From Devosia sp. RR2S18 (lineage in GTDB: Bacteria; Pseudomonadota; Alphaproteobacteria; Rhizobiales; Devosiaceae): a stretch of DNA of 64,000 bases. Position 1 is the first letter of the stretch, and every line of letters begins with the position of its first letter. Below are positions 1 to 8,356 of the stretch, piece after piece. Position numbers and translations under genes: made by a program. The stretch spans positions 2,442,001-2,506,000 of the forward strand of contig NZ_CP126539.1 in the NCBI RefSeq assembly GCF_030177755.1. The letters run 5' to 3'. The notes beneath the pieces are model-generated. The model was not told where the DNA came from, did not search any database, and worked only from the letters and a program-made list of their open reading frames with translations.

Positions 1-246
1 AACTCGGGCTATCGTGATACCTATCACAACGGCAAGGCTGGCGGGGCTAGCAATTCTTATCACACCAAGTGCATGGCGGCCGACTTCCACATCCCCGGTG
101 TCGACAAGCGCCAGCTGATCGCCTTTGCGATGCGGACCAGCGCCGTCGGTGGATTGGGCTGTTATCCCGGCCGGCAGTTCATCCATGTGGACGTGCGCGA
201 CCGGCCCCGGGGCTACAACCGGCCGGTCACTTTTTCAGGCTGTTGA
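1..246 (+). CDS. YcbK/DUF882-like M15 family peptidase, C-terminal part
   Basis: The gene enters from the left edge in frame 1; only the last 81 residues are visible. They carry the Zn-peptidase pattern of the M15/YcbK (DUF882) group: SGYR near the start, then SYHTKCMAADF (the SxHxxxxAxDF metal-binding block) and later GCYPGRQFIHVDVR (the HxD block). Family members act on peptidoglycan peptides in the periplasm. The 5' end, including any signal peptide, lies outside the window, so export cannot be judged. Assignment rests on the motifs; the exact peptidoglycan bond is not known. Confidence 0.75.
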   Translation, partial: NSGYRDTYHNGKAGGASNSYHTKCMAADFHIPGVDKRQLIAFAMRTSAVGGLGCYPGRQFIHVDVRDRPRGYNRPVTFSGC

Positions 247-319
247 AAAAATCGCTCTTGATGGCGCAAATGGGTTGCACAAACAAAATCAGCCCTCTAT
301 ACGACCGTCACGCGCTTAG

Positions 320-394
320 GCGCCCTTCGTCTATCGGTTAGGACGGCACCCTTTCACGGTGCAGAGAGGGGTTCGATTCCCCTAGGGCGTACCA
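320..394 (+). tRNA. tRNA-Glu (anticodon TTC)
   Basis: A full cloverleaf can be folded. Acceptor stem GCGCCCT pairs with AGGGCGT (first pair G-U), the T arm contains GGTTCGATTCC, and the anticodon loop CTTTCAC sits on a GCACC/GGTGC stem, giving anticodon TTC. The CCA end is encoded. A second tRNA-Glu follows 51 bp downstream. Confidence 0.95.
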
Positions 395-445
395 CCCCCC
401 TTGCTGGGGATTGGTGTTCGGTTTAACACTGAGCGCATTGGTTCC

Positions 446-520
446 GCGCCCATCGTCTAGCGGTCAGGACGACGCCCTCTCACGGCGTAAACAGGGGTTC
501 GATTCCCCTTGGGCGTACCA
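446..520 (+). tRNA. tRNA-Glu (anticodon CTC)
   Basis: Acceptor stem GCGCCCA pairs with TGGGCGT, the T arm contains GGTTCGATTCC, and the anticodon loop CTCTCAC is closed by a GCC/GGC stem, giving anticodon CTC. CCA is encoded. Its acceptor and T arms are nearly identical to those of the preceding tRNA-Glu(TTC), which points to tandem duplication. Confidence 0.95.
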
Positions 521-701
521 ACCATTTCAAGGGCTGAGCCGAACAGTCCTGTTGGGTTCTCTTTCTGCAGTTATCGAGTTCATTTCCGGCGACTTGAATC
601 TATCCAAGTGCCGAGGTCTCACCCCCCGACTTTCGCCGGTCACTCCGGTGCAATTGGCTCTATGGTGCACTCGGTGCCATGCCGGCGCTGGGGAGCGAGC
701 A

Positions 702-842
702 ATGAAGACCTCGTATCGCGAGATCTATGGCGGGCCCGAAGTTGTGAGCGTAAGGCAAGCCCCGATGCCAGTGCCCGCTGAGGGCGGTGTCGTCGTGCAG
801 GTCCATGCGGCAACGGTGAACCGCACCGACTGTGCGGTGCGT
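702..842 (+). pseudogene. 5' fragment of a zinc-type alcohol dehydrogenase / quinone oxidoreductase
   Basis: From ATG 702 about 47 residues match the N-terminus of MDR-superfamily oxidoreductases: YGGPEVVSV, then a proline-rich turn, then VVVQVHAATVNRTDCAVR. Homology stops abruptly after CAVR; the frame runs on with unrelated sequence to a stop at 902. Intact family members have more than 300 residues, so this is a truncated remnant. It sits just downstream of the two tRNA-Glu genes, which fits a rearrangement next to a tRNA locus. Confidence 0.6.
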
Positions 843-1090
843 GTGTCGGCTCGGGTCAGAAGGCTGGCAGTGTCCTTCTCAGCTTTGCTGACTAGGCTTT
901 GAGCCATACCGAGCCGCCTTGCGGCTTCGCCATCGGTTACCAGAGTGTTACCGGTCGCCGAATAGACAGCAGCCATTCTCACCAATGATATTTGGTAACG
1001 TTCCGGTAACCATACGGGCCCATGATTCTCCTCAGCCACAGAGAGGATCTCAAATGCACGTCGAGCACTATCAGGACGTCCGTCGCGCAC
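843..1090 (-). pseudogene. Helix-turn-helix-like reading frame, probably a fragment
   Basis: On the minus strand from 1090 the reading frame encodes about 80 residues with a plausible HTH core (TDGEAARRLGMAQSLVSKAEK). It then runs into antisense of the alcohol dehydrogenase fragment, where it cannot be real. It also overlaps a small plus-strand ORF that has a better ribosome binding site. I read it as a gene remnant joined to the ADH fragment at about 843, or as chance. No family is recognised. Confidence 0.25.
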
Positions 1091-1215
1091 GAGCGCCGGA
1101 AGACAAGGAACAGAAGGTCGACCCCATGTGGTCTGCCGATGAAGATGAACGGCGTCTTGCCATCTTCAAACGCGCCGCAGCCGGCGCCCGTAAAACGCTC
1201 CGGGGCCAGAACTGA
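1054..1215 (+). CDS. Small hypothetical protein (53 aa)
   Basis: ATG 1054 is preceded by AGAGAGGAT at good spacing, and the frame ends 38 bp before a strong intrinsic terminator. This gives a complete small transcription unit. The product is very polar, rich in Arg, Glu and Asp, with no signal peptide or membrane segment (it starts MHVEHYQDVRRAR and ends ARKTLRGQN). No family is recognised. The ribosome binding site plus terminator argue that it is real. Confidence 0.45.
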   Translation: MHVEHYQDVRRARAPEDKEQKVDPMWSADEDERRLAIFKRAAAGARKTLRGQN

Positions 1216-1253
1216 GGCAATAGTCTCAGCGCATCGCGCACTCTCAACCAGCA

Positions 1254-1286
1254 AGCCGCCCAGTCTAACGGGGCGGCTTTGTTCTT
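1254..1286 (+). terminator. Intrinsic terminator
   Basis: AGCCGCCC pairs perfectly with GGGCGGCT across a 9-nt loop, followed by TTTGTTCTTT. It would end transcription of the small ORF 1054-1215. Confidence 0.75.
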
Positions 1287-1501
1287 TGCTCAGCACCAGA
1301 TCTTTGGTGCGCCCATCAGCGAACAGGAGCTGCCAGACACATGGAGTGGATCTCGGCGCGCTCCCTCAGTGGAACGGCTTGGCAGCGGGCTGGTTGAGTA
1401 CCTGACCACCGAATTGGTCGGGCACGTCGCTTCAGGGCAGCGGTTGGGCCGGACACTCGCACCGCTCGTGCTGGGCCAGGTTCGCCACAAGGAGTTATGA
1501 C

Positions 1502-2107
1502 ATGCCGCTAAGTGCCATTGCACTGAACTGTACCTTGAAGTCGTCGGGCTCGCCGTCTTCTACCGATCTCCTTCTAAGCCAAGTGCTGGAGGCCTTTCGC
1601 CAGGAAGGCGTGGAGGGTGAAATCCTCCGAGTTGCCGACTTCGACGTCAAACCAGGTGTGAGTTCGGATGAAGGCAATGGCGACCAGTGGCCACAGCTAC
1701 GCCGGCGCATTCTCGATAGCGACATCCTGATTGTGGGAACGCCTATTTGGCTCGGGCAGCCCTCCAGCGTCTGCAAGCGGGTGCTGGAGCGCATGGACGC
1801 TTTCCTCGGGGAAAAAGATGACGCGGGGCGGCTGGTTTCCTACGGTATCGTGGCCGGCGTGGTCGTGGTGGGCAATGAGGATGGCGCCCACCACGTTTCA
1901 GCAGAGCTTTACCAAGCCCTCAACGATGTCGGCTTCACCCTGCCCGCGAATGCAGTGAGCTATTGGGTGGGTGAGGCCATGGGGTCGACGGACTACAACA
2001 AGCTGGAAGAGACCCCCGAAATGGTAGCGAGTGCCACCAAAGCGCTGGCGAAAAACGCGACACATCTGGCCCGTTTGCTTGGGAAAAGCCCCTACCCGGA
2101 GCAGTAG
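1502..2107 (+). CDS. Flavodoxin-like / NADPH-dependent FMN reductase family protein
   Basis: A 201-residue protein with the flavodoxin-like fold of the FMN_red group. It opens with a beta strand and a Ser/Thr-rich phosphate-binding loop (LNCTLKSSGSPSSTD), then has the DILIVGTPIWLGQPSS segment typical of the flavin-binding region. Such proteins bind FMN in the cytoplasm and reduce flavin or quinone-type acceptors; the substrate cannot be read from sequence. It ends 35 bp from convergent ribH, so it lies beside, but is not part of, the riboflavin operon. ATG 1502 follows an AAGGAG ribosome binding site. Confidence 0.8.
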   Translation: MPLSAIALNCTLKSSGSPSSTDLLLSQVLEAFRQEGVEGEILRVADFDVKPGVSSDEGNGDQWPQLRRRILDSDILIVGTPIWLGQPSSVCKRVLERMDAFLGEKDDAGRLVSYGIVAGVVVVGNEDGAHHVSAELYQALNDVGFTLPANAVSYWVGEAMGSTDYNKLEETPEMVASATKALAKNATHLARLLGKSPYPEQ

Positions 2108-2142
2108 GTTCTCCCCTCTAAGCAGTTAGTTGCGCCTTGCAC

Positions 2143-2595
2143 TCAAATCGATCGGATGGTCGCCAGCGCCTCGACACAGGCTGCGGCGGCTTCCCGGCCC
2201 TTGTTGTGGGCGTCGTCCCGGCTCCTGACGATTGCCTGTTCGTCGGTATAGGTGGTGAGAATGCCGAACGTCAGAGGCACGCCGGTGGCGAGCGAAGCCG
2301 ACATCAGCCCCATGCTCGCCGCTTCGCTGATGTACTCGAAATGGGCGGTGTCGCCCTTGATGACGCAGCCGAGGCAGATCACTCCATCGAAGCGGCCACT
2401 CTGAGCCAGCTTCTGCGCGATTAGCGGGATCTCGAATGCTCCCGGGGCCGAATAAACGTTATCGTCGCCTACCGAGAGGCCCTGTTCAGCAAGATAGGCA
2501 ATCGCCCCGTTCCGCAAACCGGAGGTGACCTCTTCATTGAAGCGGCTCACGATGATGGCCAGCCGCGTGGTGGCGGTCACAGTGTTGTCAGACAT
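2143..2595 (-). CDS. ribH: 6,7-dimethyl-8-ribityllumazine synthase
   Basis: Condenses 5-amino-6-ribitylaminouracil with 3,4-dihydroxybutanone phosphate to form lumazine, the penultimate step of riboflavin synthesis. At 150 residues it has family length. Visible signatures are SRFNEEVTSGL (substrate loop), PGAFEIP, CLGCVIKGDTAHFEYI (containing the catalytic His) and an LTTYTDEQA segment followed by NKGREAA. It is the last gene of ribD-ribE-ribBA-ribH, 9 bp after ribBA, and should be controlled by the FMN riboswitch in front of ribD. Confidence 0.96.
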   Translation of the reverse strand: MSDNTVTATTRLAIIVSRFNEEVTSGLRNGAIAYLAEQGLSVGDDNVYSAPGAFEIPLIAQKLAQSGRFDGVICLGCVIKGDTAHFEYISEAASMGLMSASLATGVPLTFGILTTYTDEQAIVRSRDDAHNKGREAAAACVEALATIRSI

Positions 2596-2604
2596 GGCGG
2601 AATC

Positions 2605-3804
2605 CTATTGATGGGTGAAGGTGTGCCCAAACTTCTCGCGCTTGGTGGCGAGATAGGCTTGATTGAATGGATTGGGTGGAATGACGAGCGGCCGCATCTC
2701 GCGCACGGAGACACCGAGGTGCTCCAGCGCCGTGGCCTTGGCCGGATTGTTGCTCAAGAGATCGAGTTGCTTGATGCCCAGCGACTGGAGTATTTGCGCC
2801 GCCATGCCGTAATCCCGAGCGTCGGGGGCGAAGCCCAGGGTCGTGTTGGCGTCGTAAGTGTCCTGGCCCTTGTCTTGCAGCGCATAGGCCCGGATCTTGT
2901 TGGCGAGACCAATACCGCGCCCCTCCTGCCCCCGCAGATAGATGAGGGCGCCGCCCTCGCTCCCAGAAATCAGGCGCATTGCCTCCTGAAGCTGAGGGCC
3001 GCAGTCACACCGCAGTGAACCCAGAGCATCGCCGGTCAGACACTCTGAATGCAGCCGAACCAAGGGTATGTCAGGCAATGGGTGCTTGACCACAGCGACG
3101 TGCTCGCTGCCATCCAAGATGGACCGGAATGCATGAACCCGCATGGGCTCGTCGGAAAAAACCGTGGGCAGTTCGGCACTACCGACTTCCTCGATCAGCT
3201 TCTCGGTGCGCAGCCGATGATCGACAATGTCCCTGATGCTTACCACGGCCAGTCCGTGGCGGAGCGCGAACGCCTCCAGATCCGGCCTGCGGGCCATCTG
3301 CCCGTCGTCTCGCATCACCTCGCAGATAACGGCTGAGCGCTGCAGCCCGGCAAGTCGCATGAGATCAATCGAGCCCTCGGTATGCCCGTTACGGACCAGA
3401 ACACCACCATCCGCACTGCGAAGAGGAAACACATGGCCCGGTGAGACGACGTCCATAGGATTGACGGCGGGATCGGCGGCGACCTGAATGGTTCTGGCCC
3501 GGTCATGCGCCGAGATGCCCGTGGTGATGCCGTCGCGCGCTTCGATTGAGATCGTGAACGCGGTGGCCCGGCGGGCACGATTGGCTGATACCATAGGCGG
3601 CAAGCCAAGCCGATCCACCTGGGCACCTTCCAGCGCCAGACAGATCAATCCCCTGCCCTGCATGGCCATGAAGTTGATCGCTTCGGGCGTCACATGCTGG
3701 GCTGCCAGGATGAGGTCGCCCTCGTTCTCGCGGTCTTCATCGTCCACTAGCACGACCATCTTGCCGGAGCGGAGGTCGGCTAGTGCTTTGGATAGGGCTG
3801 ACAT
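2605..3804 (-). CDS. ribBA: Bifunctional 3,4-dihydroxy-2-butanone-4-phosphate synthase / GTP cyclohydrolase II
   Basis: This 399-residue protein supplies both riboflavin precursors. The N-terminal half (about 1-200) is RibB, with the acidic DDEDRENEGDL motif that binds Mg and ribulose 5-phosphate. The C-terminal half (about 205-395) is RibA, with the zinc-binding cysteines in CLTGDALGSLRCDCGPQL and the GTP-binding RGQEGRGIGLANKI. Both active sites look intact. Its start overlaps the end of ribE by 25 bp, indicating translational coupling. Confidence 0.96.
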   Translation of the reverse strand: MSALSKALADLRSGKMVVLVDDEDRENEGDLILAAQHVTPEAINFMAMQGRGLICLALEGAQVDRLGLPPMVSANRARRATAFTISIEARDGITTGISAHDRARTIQVAADPAVNPMDVVSPGHVFPLRSADGGVLVRNGHTEGSIDLMRLAGLQRSAVICEVMRDDGQMARRPDLEAFALRHGLAVVSIRDIVDHRLRTEKLIEEVGSAELPTVFSDEPMRVHAFRSILDGSEHVAVVKHPLPDIPLVRLHSECLTGDALGSLRCDCGPQLQEAMRLISGSEGGALIYLRGQEGRGIGLANKIRAYALQDKGQDTYDANTTLGFAPDARDYGMAAQILQSLGIKQLDLLSNNPAKATALEHLGVSVREMRPLVIPPNPFNQAYLATKREKFGHTFTHQ

Positions 3805-4391
3805 AGGCGCTCCACATATTTGGCAATGACGTCGACTTCGACGTTGAGGGCGTCACCGACCTCAATGGACTGCAGGTTGGTGTGATCCCAGGTGTGGGGA
3901 ATTATGGTCACAAAGAGCGACGCTTTGCCGGACACCGCATCGGTGATCCCGTTGACCGTGAGGCTTATGCCATTGAGGGCAATGGAGCCCTTCTCGACGC
4001 AGTAGCGCGCCAGCTCCGCTGGAATCTGGAACTCGAGACGACGCGATCCCGCTTCGGGCAAGATCGCGCTCAGAAAGGCTGTGCCATCCACATGGCCTTG
4101 CACCAGATGTCCCGAAAGCCGGGTTTCCAGGCGGACGGAGCGCTCCAGGTTGACGAGCTTTCCGGGCGCCAACCGCCCCAAATTGGTTCGATCGATCGTC
4201 TCGGGACTGACGAAGAACGTCGCCATCCCTTCTGACGCGAACGCGGTCACGGTCAAGCAGACGCCGTTGACCGCGACGCTCTCCCCCAGCTCTAGATCAG
4301 GATAGCCGGTCTCAAGCTGCAGCACGAGGCTTCCGCCTTGGCGCTCTATGGTTGTGACACGTCCCAGTTTCTCAATTATGCCCGAGAACAT
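3780..4391 (-). CDS. ribE: Riboflavin synthase, alpha subunit
   Basis: Dismutates two lumazine molecules to riboflavin. The 203 residues show the expected internal duplication: N-terminal barrel MFSGIIEKLG with GESVAVNGVCLTV, and second barrel GHLVQGHVDGTA with KGSIALNGISLTVN. It overlaps ribD upstream by 20 bp and ribBA downstream by 25 bp. This is the non-homologous partner of ribH, often called ribE or ribC in different genera. Confidence 0.96.
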   Translation of the reverse strand: MFSGIIEKLGRVTTIERQGGSLVLQLETGYPDLELGESVAVNGVCLTVTAFASEGMATFFVSPETIDRTNLGRLAPGKLVNLERSVRLETRLSGHLVQGHVDGTAFLSAILPEAGSRRLEFQIPAELARYCVEKGSIALNGISLTVNGITDAVSGKASLFVTIIPHTWDHTNLQSIEVGDALNVEVDVIAKYVERLCQPYPKH

Positions 4392-5421
4392 CGTGGTCCT
4401 TTTCCGTTAGCTCATGCAGTGCGCCGTCGCGCGGATGAATGGTGATGCGGTCTTCTGATCCGGAGGATCCGCCCTGCTCGATGAGAATGAGCTCGTCCCA
4501 AAGCGAACTCTTGAGCACCTCGGCGGTTAGGCGTGGACCCGCCTCGACTAGCACCTCCAGTGCTCCCTCCTCGGCAAAGCGGCGGAAGGCTGCGGGCAAC
4601 GCGTCCTCGATCGACACGCTGAAGCCGCGCTCTCGGGCCGCATTGAGGTAAGCGGCAGGAACGCGCCTTTCTCGGTCAAAGATCGCCAGCAGTCGATGCT
4701 TGTGGAGGACGTCCGGCACGTGCCGAACGGTAAACTCCGGATTGTCAGCGAGTATGGTGCCCGAACCCGTCGCGATCACATCCGCCCGCCGGCGCAGGTG
4801 ATGGGCAAAGGTCAAGGAGCGCGGTGAGGTGAAGGTCTTCTGTCCTGCAGGGGGTATCATGCTGCCATCTGGCCGCACCGCCCGTTTGACCGTCACCCAG
4901 GGCAAGCCGGTGCGGATGCGCTTATGAAATGGCGCGATAAGCCGCTCTGCCACTGGCAAGAGCTCGGCTCGGCGCGGATGCTGGAGATCGGCAAGGTAAT
5001 GCACCTCCAGCCCTGCGTCCCGCAGGCGCTCGCCCCCAGAACCTACCACGCTGTCATTGGGATCTTGGCTGCCGATCCAGACGGCGCGCGCTGGGGTGGA
5101 GAGAATTGCATCGGTGCAAGGCGGTGTGCGCCCGGTGTGATTGCAAGGCTCGAGCGTCACCACGACGGTATGGATGCGCTCGACCAACCCTGCTTGGCGA
5201 CAGAGGCTAATGGCAAGGGCTTCGGCGTGTCGCTCGCCAGCTTTCTGGTGGGCCGCGATGGCAAGTTCGTTTCCCTGCGCATCGAGTAAGACGCAGCCCA
5301 CGGGAGGATTGGGTGCCGTGGCGCCTTCGAACGCCTTGGCAGCTTCGATTGCCCGCGCAAAAGCGCGCGCTAATATGGCGCCGCTCAGGGAAAGGTTGGG
5401 ATCTGTCTGGTTTCGCCCCAT
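4372..5421 (-). CDS. ribD: Bifunctional riboflavin deaminase / 5-amino-6-(5-phosphoribosylamino)uracil reductase
   Basis: Catalyses the deamination and side-chain reduction steps after RibA. The deaminase domain (about 10-140) has zinc ligands in ERHAEALA and EPCNHTGRTPPCTDAI. The reductase domain follows, with TSPRSLTFAHHLRRRADVIATGSGT and LVEAGPRLTAEVL. ATG 5421 is chosen because GAGGACGAAC precedes it; ATG 5433 in the same frame is possible. First gene of the operon, directly behind an FMN riboswitch and terminator. Confidence 0.95.
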   Translation of the reverse strand: MGRNQTDPNLSLSGAILARAFARAIEAAKAFEGATAPNPPVGCVLLDAQGNELAIAAHQKAGERHAEALAISLCRQAGLVERIHTVVVTLEPCNHTGRTPPCTDAILSTPARAVWIGSQDPNDSVVGSGGERLRDAGLEVHYLADLQHPRRAELLPVAERLIAPFHKRIRTGLPWVTVKRAVRPDGSMIPPAGQKTFTSPRSLTFAHHLRRRADVIATGSGTILADNPEFTVRHVPDVLHKHRLLAIFDRERRVPAAYLNAARERGFSVSIEDALPAAFRRFAEEGALEVLVEAGPRLTAEVLKSSLWDELILIEQGGSSGSEDRITIHPRDGALHELTEKDHDVLGHN

Positions 5422-5460
5422 GTTCGTCCTCATCTAGGTGACGAACTCAGGGCCAATGAC

Positions 5461-5492
5461 AGGAAAAGCGCCCCTCCGAAACGAAGGGTCGC
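5461..5492 (-). terminator. Riboswitch-controlled intrinsic terminator
   Basis: On the minus strand GCGACCCTTCG pairs with CGGAGGGGCGC (one mismatch, one G-U) over a TTT loop, followed by TTTTCCT. It lies between the FMN aptamer and ribD, where an expression-platform terminator is expected. FMN binding would favour this hairpin and stop transcription of the rib operon. Confidence 0.7.
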
Positions 5493-5504
5493 CGCTCACG
5501 TCAT

Positions 5505-5646
5505 CTGTTCTCTTCCATCCGGACTATACCGTCGGCCTCGGAATTGAACCGAGTCTGCTGACCTCTCCATCAGGAGAGCGCTCGCGGGCTGATGCGCCAA
5601 ATGGCACAAACACCGCCGGTGGGGAATTGCACCCCGCCCTGAGAAC
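5505..5646 (-). promoter_or_regulatory. FMN riboswitch (RFN element)
   Basis: The minus strand carries the conserved RFN blocks in order: GTTCTCAGGGCGGGGTG, CAATTCCCCACCGGCGGT, AGCCCGCGAGCG, GGTCAGCAGA, CCGACGGTATAGTCCGGATG and GAAGAGAACA. The outer GTTCTC and GAGAAC blocks pair to close the aptamer. It stands 84 bp upstream of ribD and is expected to turn the whole rib operon off when FMN is abundant. Confidence 0.97.
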
Positions 5647-5674
5647 GTACCCGATCGACATGATCGGGCAGCCG

Positions 5675-5703
5675 CATGTAGGCCTAGAGGTGGCAGGATG
5701 CAA
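5675..5703 (-). promoter_or_regulatory. Candidate sigma70-type promoter of the rib operon
   Basis: On the minus strand TTGCAT is separated by 17 bp from TACATG, about 30 bp before the riboswitch begins. Spacing and position fit a housekeeping promoter, but the -10 match is weak. Confidence 0.3.
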
Positions 5704-5792
5704 GTCGGTTCAGTTCCGCCGCAGAACTAACGTGATCGTTGGTTCGAGGGAACTGCGCTACTGGACTATGCTACTCGCGCAATTTTACTCCC

Positions 5793-7457
5793 CTACTTCC
5801 GCTGCAGCCCAATTCTGACGACCTTGTCGTCGGGTGCGATGACACTGAGACGGTGGGTGATCGCTATAATGGTGACTTCATCCCTGATGAGCCGCAATTG
5901 GTCCATGATGGACTTTTCCGACTCGGCGTCGAGCGCTGAATTGGCTTCATCCAGCAGCACGATAGCGGGGTCGCCATAGAGCGCGCGAGCAATGGCGATG
6001 CGCTGGCGTTCGCCACCGGAGAGCTTCAGGCCTCGCTCGCCGACGATGGTGTCAAAACCAGCATCCAAGCCTTCGATGAAGTCGAGGATTGCTGCCCGTT
6101 TGGCGGCGCGTTGGAGGCGGGCCGTGTCGAACGCGCGGCCCAGAACGATGTTGGTCGCCAGCGTATCATTCAACAGCACAATGTCCTGCGGCACCGCAGC
6201 CACCTGGGCAAACCAATCCGAGCGGGAGACCGCATCGAGATCAGTGCGGTCGACCGTAATGGTCCCGCTCGCCGGCGGCATGGCTTTCAAGAGCAACTTG
6301 AACAGAGTGGACTTGCCGGCGCCCGTGTCGCCCGTGATGTAGGTGATGGTGCCGCGCTGGGCGGTGAAGCTGGTTGGGGAAAGGCCGCGGCCATTGGGGT
6401 AAACGAACGAGACCTCGGTGAACGCGACAACGCCCTCGGTGAGGGCGAAGGGATGGCGGCTCGTCGGTTCCACATGAGCCTCTGCCTGCCACATCCGGGC
6501 GAAAGGAAGGAAGTTCGAGTAGGACTGGGCCAACTGCTGGATGGCCTGCCCCATCATCTGGAAGGGCATGTTGAGTTGGAGAAGGAGCGTGTTGAACAAG
6601 ACAAGATCCCCCACCGTCAACTCGCCGGACGTGACGCGCGGAACCAGCAGCCAGAGGGTGATGGCGAACTGTGCGGTGAGCGCCAGGCCGAAAACAGATG
6701 CATATTTCACCTGGGTCGTCGCGTACCGCCCGAAGGCCTCGAGCACCGATCGCTCACGACTTGTGAACTGGCCAATCATCCACTGGTCTGACTGAAACTG
6801 ACGCAGCGTTTCCATTGAGGATATGGCGTTGCCGATGAAGCGTGAGCTTGCCTGGGATTGCTCGATGGCTTCGTCGAGATGCGGCCGGGTCACCGAAGTC
6901 GCATGGGTAACGAGCGCCACGTACACCACGCCATAGGCAAATACGATAAGCGCGATGTCGAAGTTCAGCACGGTCCCGAGCAGGCCAAGAGCCAGGACAA
7001 GCTGTGCGACGCTGGGAAGGATCGCCGCGAGGGCAAACTGCACCACTATGTTGAGAGCGCTTGCACCCTTGTGCTGGGCACTTTCGATCTCAGCCGGGTT
7101 ATGATCGAGAAAAAAGGTCGAGGTCTTCTCCACCAGTCTCGCGAAGAACGAGGTGGACGTGACGAAGTTCAGGCTCTCCGACGTCATGAATGTCAGAAAG
7201 CTGGACATCCGCTGAAAGGCGTAGGCAGCTCCCATGAGGACTGCGTAGACCATGAAGCCCCAGACAAGACCGCTGACCATTGTCGCGGAATTGAGCTGGT
7301 CGATCAGCCGCGAGAAGAGATAGGGAGCGCCGATACTGGTGAGCGTGCCAACCATGGTGGTGACAAGCACTGCGAGCAACGCCAGCCGAGCGGTCTTGAG
7401 GTACTTTGCGAGAATGGTGCGAAGTGGCGGCGAGATCAGAGCCAGGTCGATTTTCAC
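5793..7457 (-). CDS. ABC transporter, fused permease and ATP-binding protein (exporter type)
   Basis: About 554 residues. The N-terminal 300 form a six-helix ABC-exporter membrane domain; the C-terminal 240 form the ATPase, with Walker A GDTGAGKST, signature LSGGERQRIAIARAL, Walker B IVLLDEANSALD and the H-loop ITHRLSVIA. Such half-transporters dimerise in the inner membrane; the substrate is not predictable. GTG 7457 is preferred because GAGAGGAAG precedes it; an ATG 57 bp upstream (7514) lies in the same frame. It stands upstream of the rib promoter on the same strand but outside the riboswitch-controlled unit. Confidence 0.85.
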   Translation of the reverse strand: MKIDLALISPPLRTILAKYLKTARLALLAVLVTTMVGTLTSIGAPYLFSRLIDQLNSATMVSGLVWGFMVYAVLMGAAYAFQRMSSFLTFMTSESLNFVTSTSFFARLVEKTSTFFLDHNPAEIESAQHKGASALNIVVQFALAAILPSVAQLVLALGLLGTVLNFDIALIVFAYGVVYVALVTHATSVTRPHLDEAIEQSQASSRFIGNAISSMETLRQFQSDQWMIGQFTSRERSVLEAFGRYATTQVKYASVFGLALTAQFAITLWLLVPRVTSGELTVGDLVLFNTLLLQLNMPFQMMGQAIQQLAQSYSNFLPFARMWQAEAHVEPTSRHPFALTEGVVAFTEVSFVYPNGRGLSPTSFTAQRGTITYITGDTGAGKSTLFKLLLKAMPPASGTITVDRTDLDAVSRSDWFAQVAAVPQDIVLLNDTLATNIVLGRAFDTARLQRAAKRAAILDFIEGLDAGFDTIVGERGLKLSGGERQRIAIARALYGDPAIVLLDEANSALDAESEKSIMDQLRLIRDEVTIIAITHRLSVIAPDDKVVRIGLQRK

Positions 7458-7603
7458 GGTCACTTCCTCTCGCCGCGAGGTCTCGAAGCGTAGTCGATTC
7501 GGGAACTGCGCCAAGAAAATTGTGTGACTGGATGTAGATAGCGCCCAGAGGCGGACATCTTCGAAAGCCTGGCTCTTTGAGCCGCTGCAACGAACCCATC
7601 GCC

Positions 7604-8353
7604 ATGACCCGCGTTGCCCTCACTGGCAACGGCACGTTCGGGAGACAAGAATTGGCCGATTATGAGCTTCTGTATTGGTCCGTCCCTTTTCGTGGACAGT
7701 TCGTACGAGCTGTCCTGGCATTTGCCGGCACGACTTGGACCGAGGGCGGAGATCAAAAAATCGCTGATCTGATGGAGGGGCCAATTGCGGACATGCCTGT
7801 GCCCTTCATGGGACCGCCCGTGCTGATCGATCGAAAAGCCGATTTCGCCATCGCGGAAATGCCGGCCATTATCCTGTATCTCGGCGAAGCGCTGGAGCTC
7901 CTCCCCGACACTCCGCAGCTGCGGGCAATGACCATGAAAATCGTCAATGATGCAAACGACGTCATTGACGAAATCACCCTCAACGGGGGCCAACAGATGT
8001 GGACGGAAGAGCGCTGGCGGGAGTACGTACCGCGCCTCAAGAAATGGATGAGCCTCTGGGAAGAGACTGGCCGGCGGTATGGACTTGAAGCCGATGCCGG
8101 CCACATCCTAGGCGGCAGCACGCCGGGCATAGCCGATGTGATTACCGCCACCCTATGGACCACAATGACCGAGCGCTTCAGTTCGGTTCGTGCGGTCTTT
8201 GAGGAAATGGCGCCCATGACGGCAGCCCTGTGCAGGAGGATATCGTCTCTGCCGTCACTCGCCGCCTTGGCAGATGACGCGCGCCGTGACTACGGAACGG
8301 CTTATGCCGGCGGGCAAATTGGTGCTTCCATGGCTAAGGTGCTGAACGGCTGA
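7604..8353 (+). CDS. Glutathione S-transferase family protein
   Basis: About 249 residues. The N-terminal thioredoxin-like GST fold starts with YELLYWSVPFRGQFVRAVLAFAG and has the cis-proline/GSH-binding region PVPFMGPPVLID and then FAIAEMPAIILYLGE. An all-helical C-terminal domain follows. The family conjugates or uses glutathione in the cytoplasm; substrate unknown. ATG 7604 is used, although its ribosome binding site is poor and a TTG at 7577 is in frame. It is divergent from the ABC exporter gene and converges on the YafY regulator. Confidence 0.75.
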   Translation: MTRVALTGNGTFGRQELADYELLYWSVPFRGQFVRAVLAFAGTTWTEGGDQKIADLMEGPIADMPVPFMGPPVLIDRKADFAIAEMPAIILYLGEALELLPDTPQLRAMTMKIVNDANDVIDEITLNGGQQMWTEERWREYVPRLKKWMSLWEETGRRYGLEADAGHILGGSTPGIADVITATLWTTMTERFSSVRAVFEEMAPMTAALCRRISSLPSLAALADDARRDYGTAYAGGQIGASMAKVLNG

Positions 8354-8356
8354 ACC

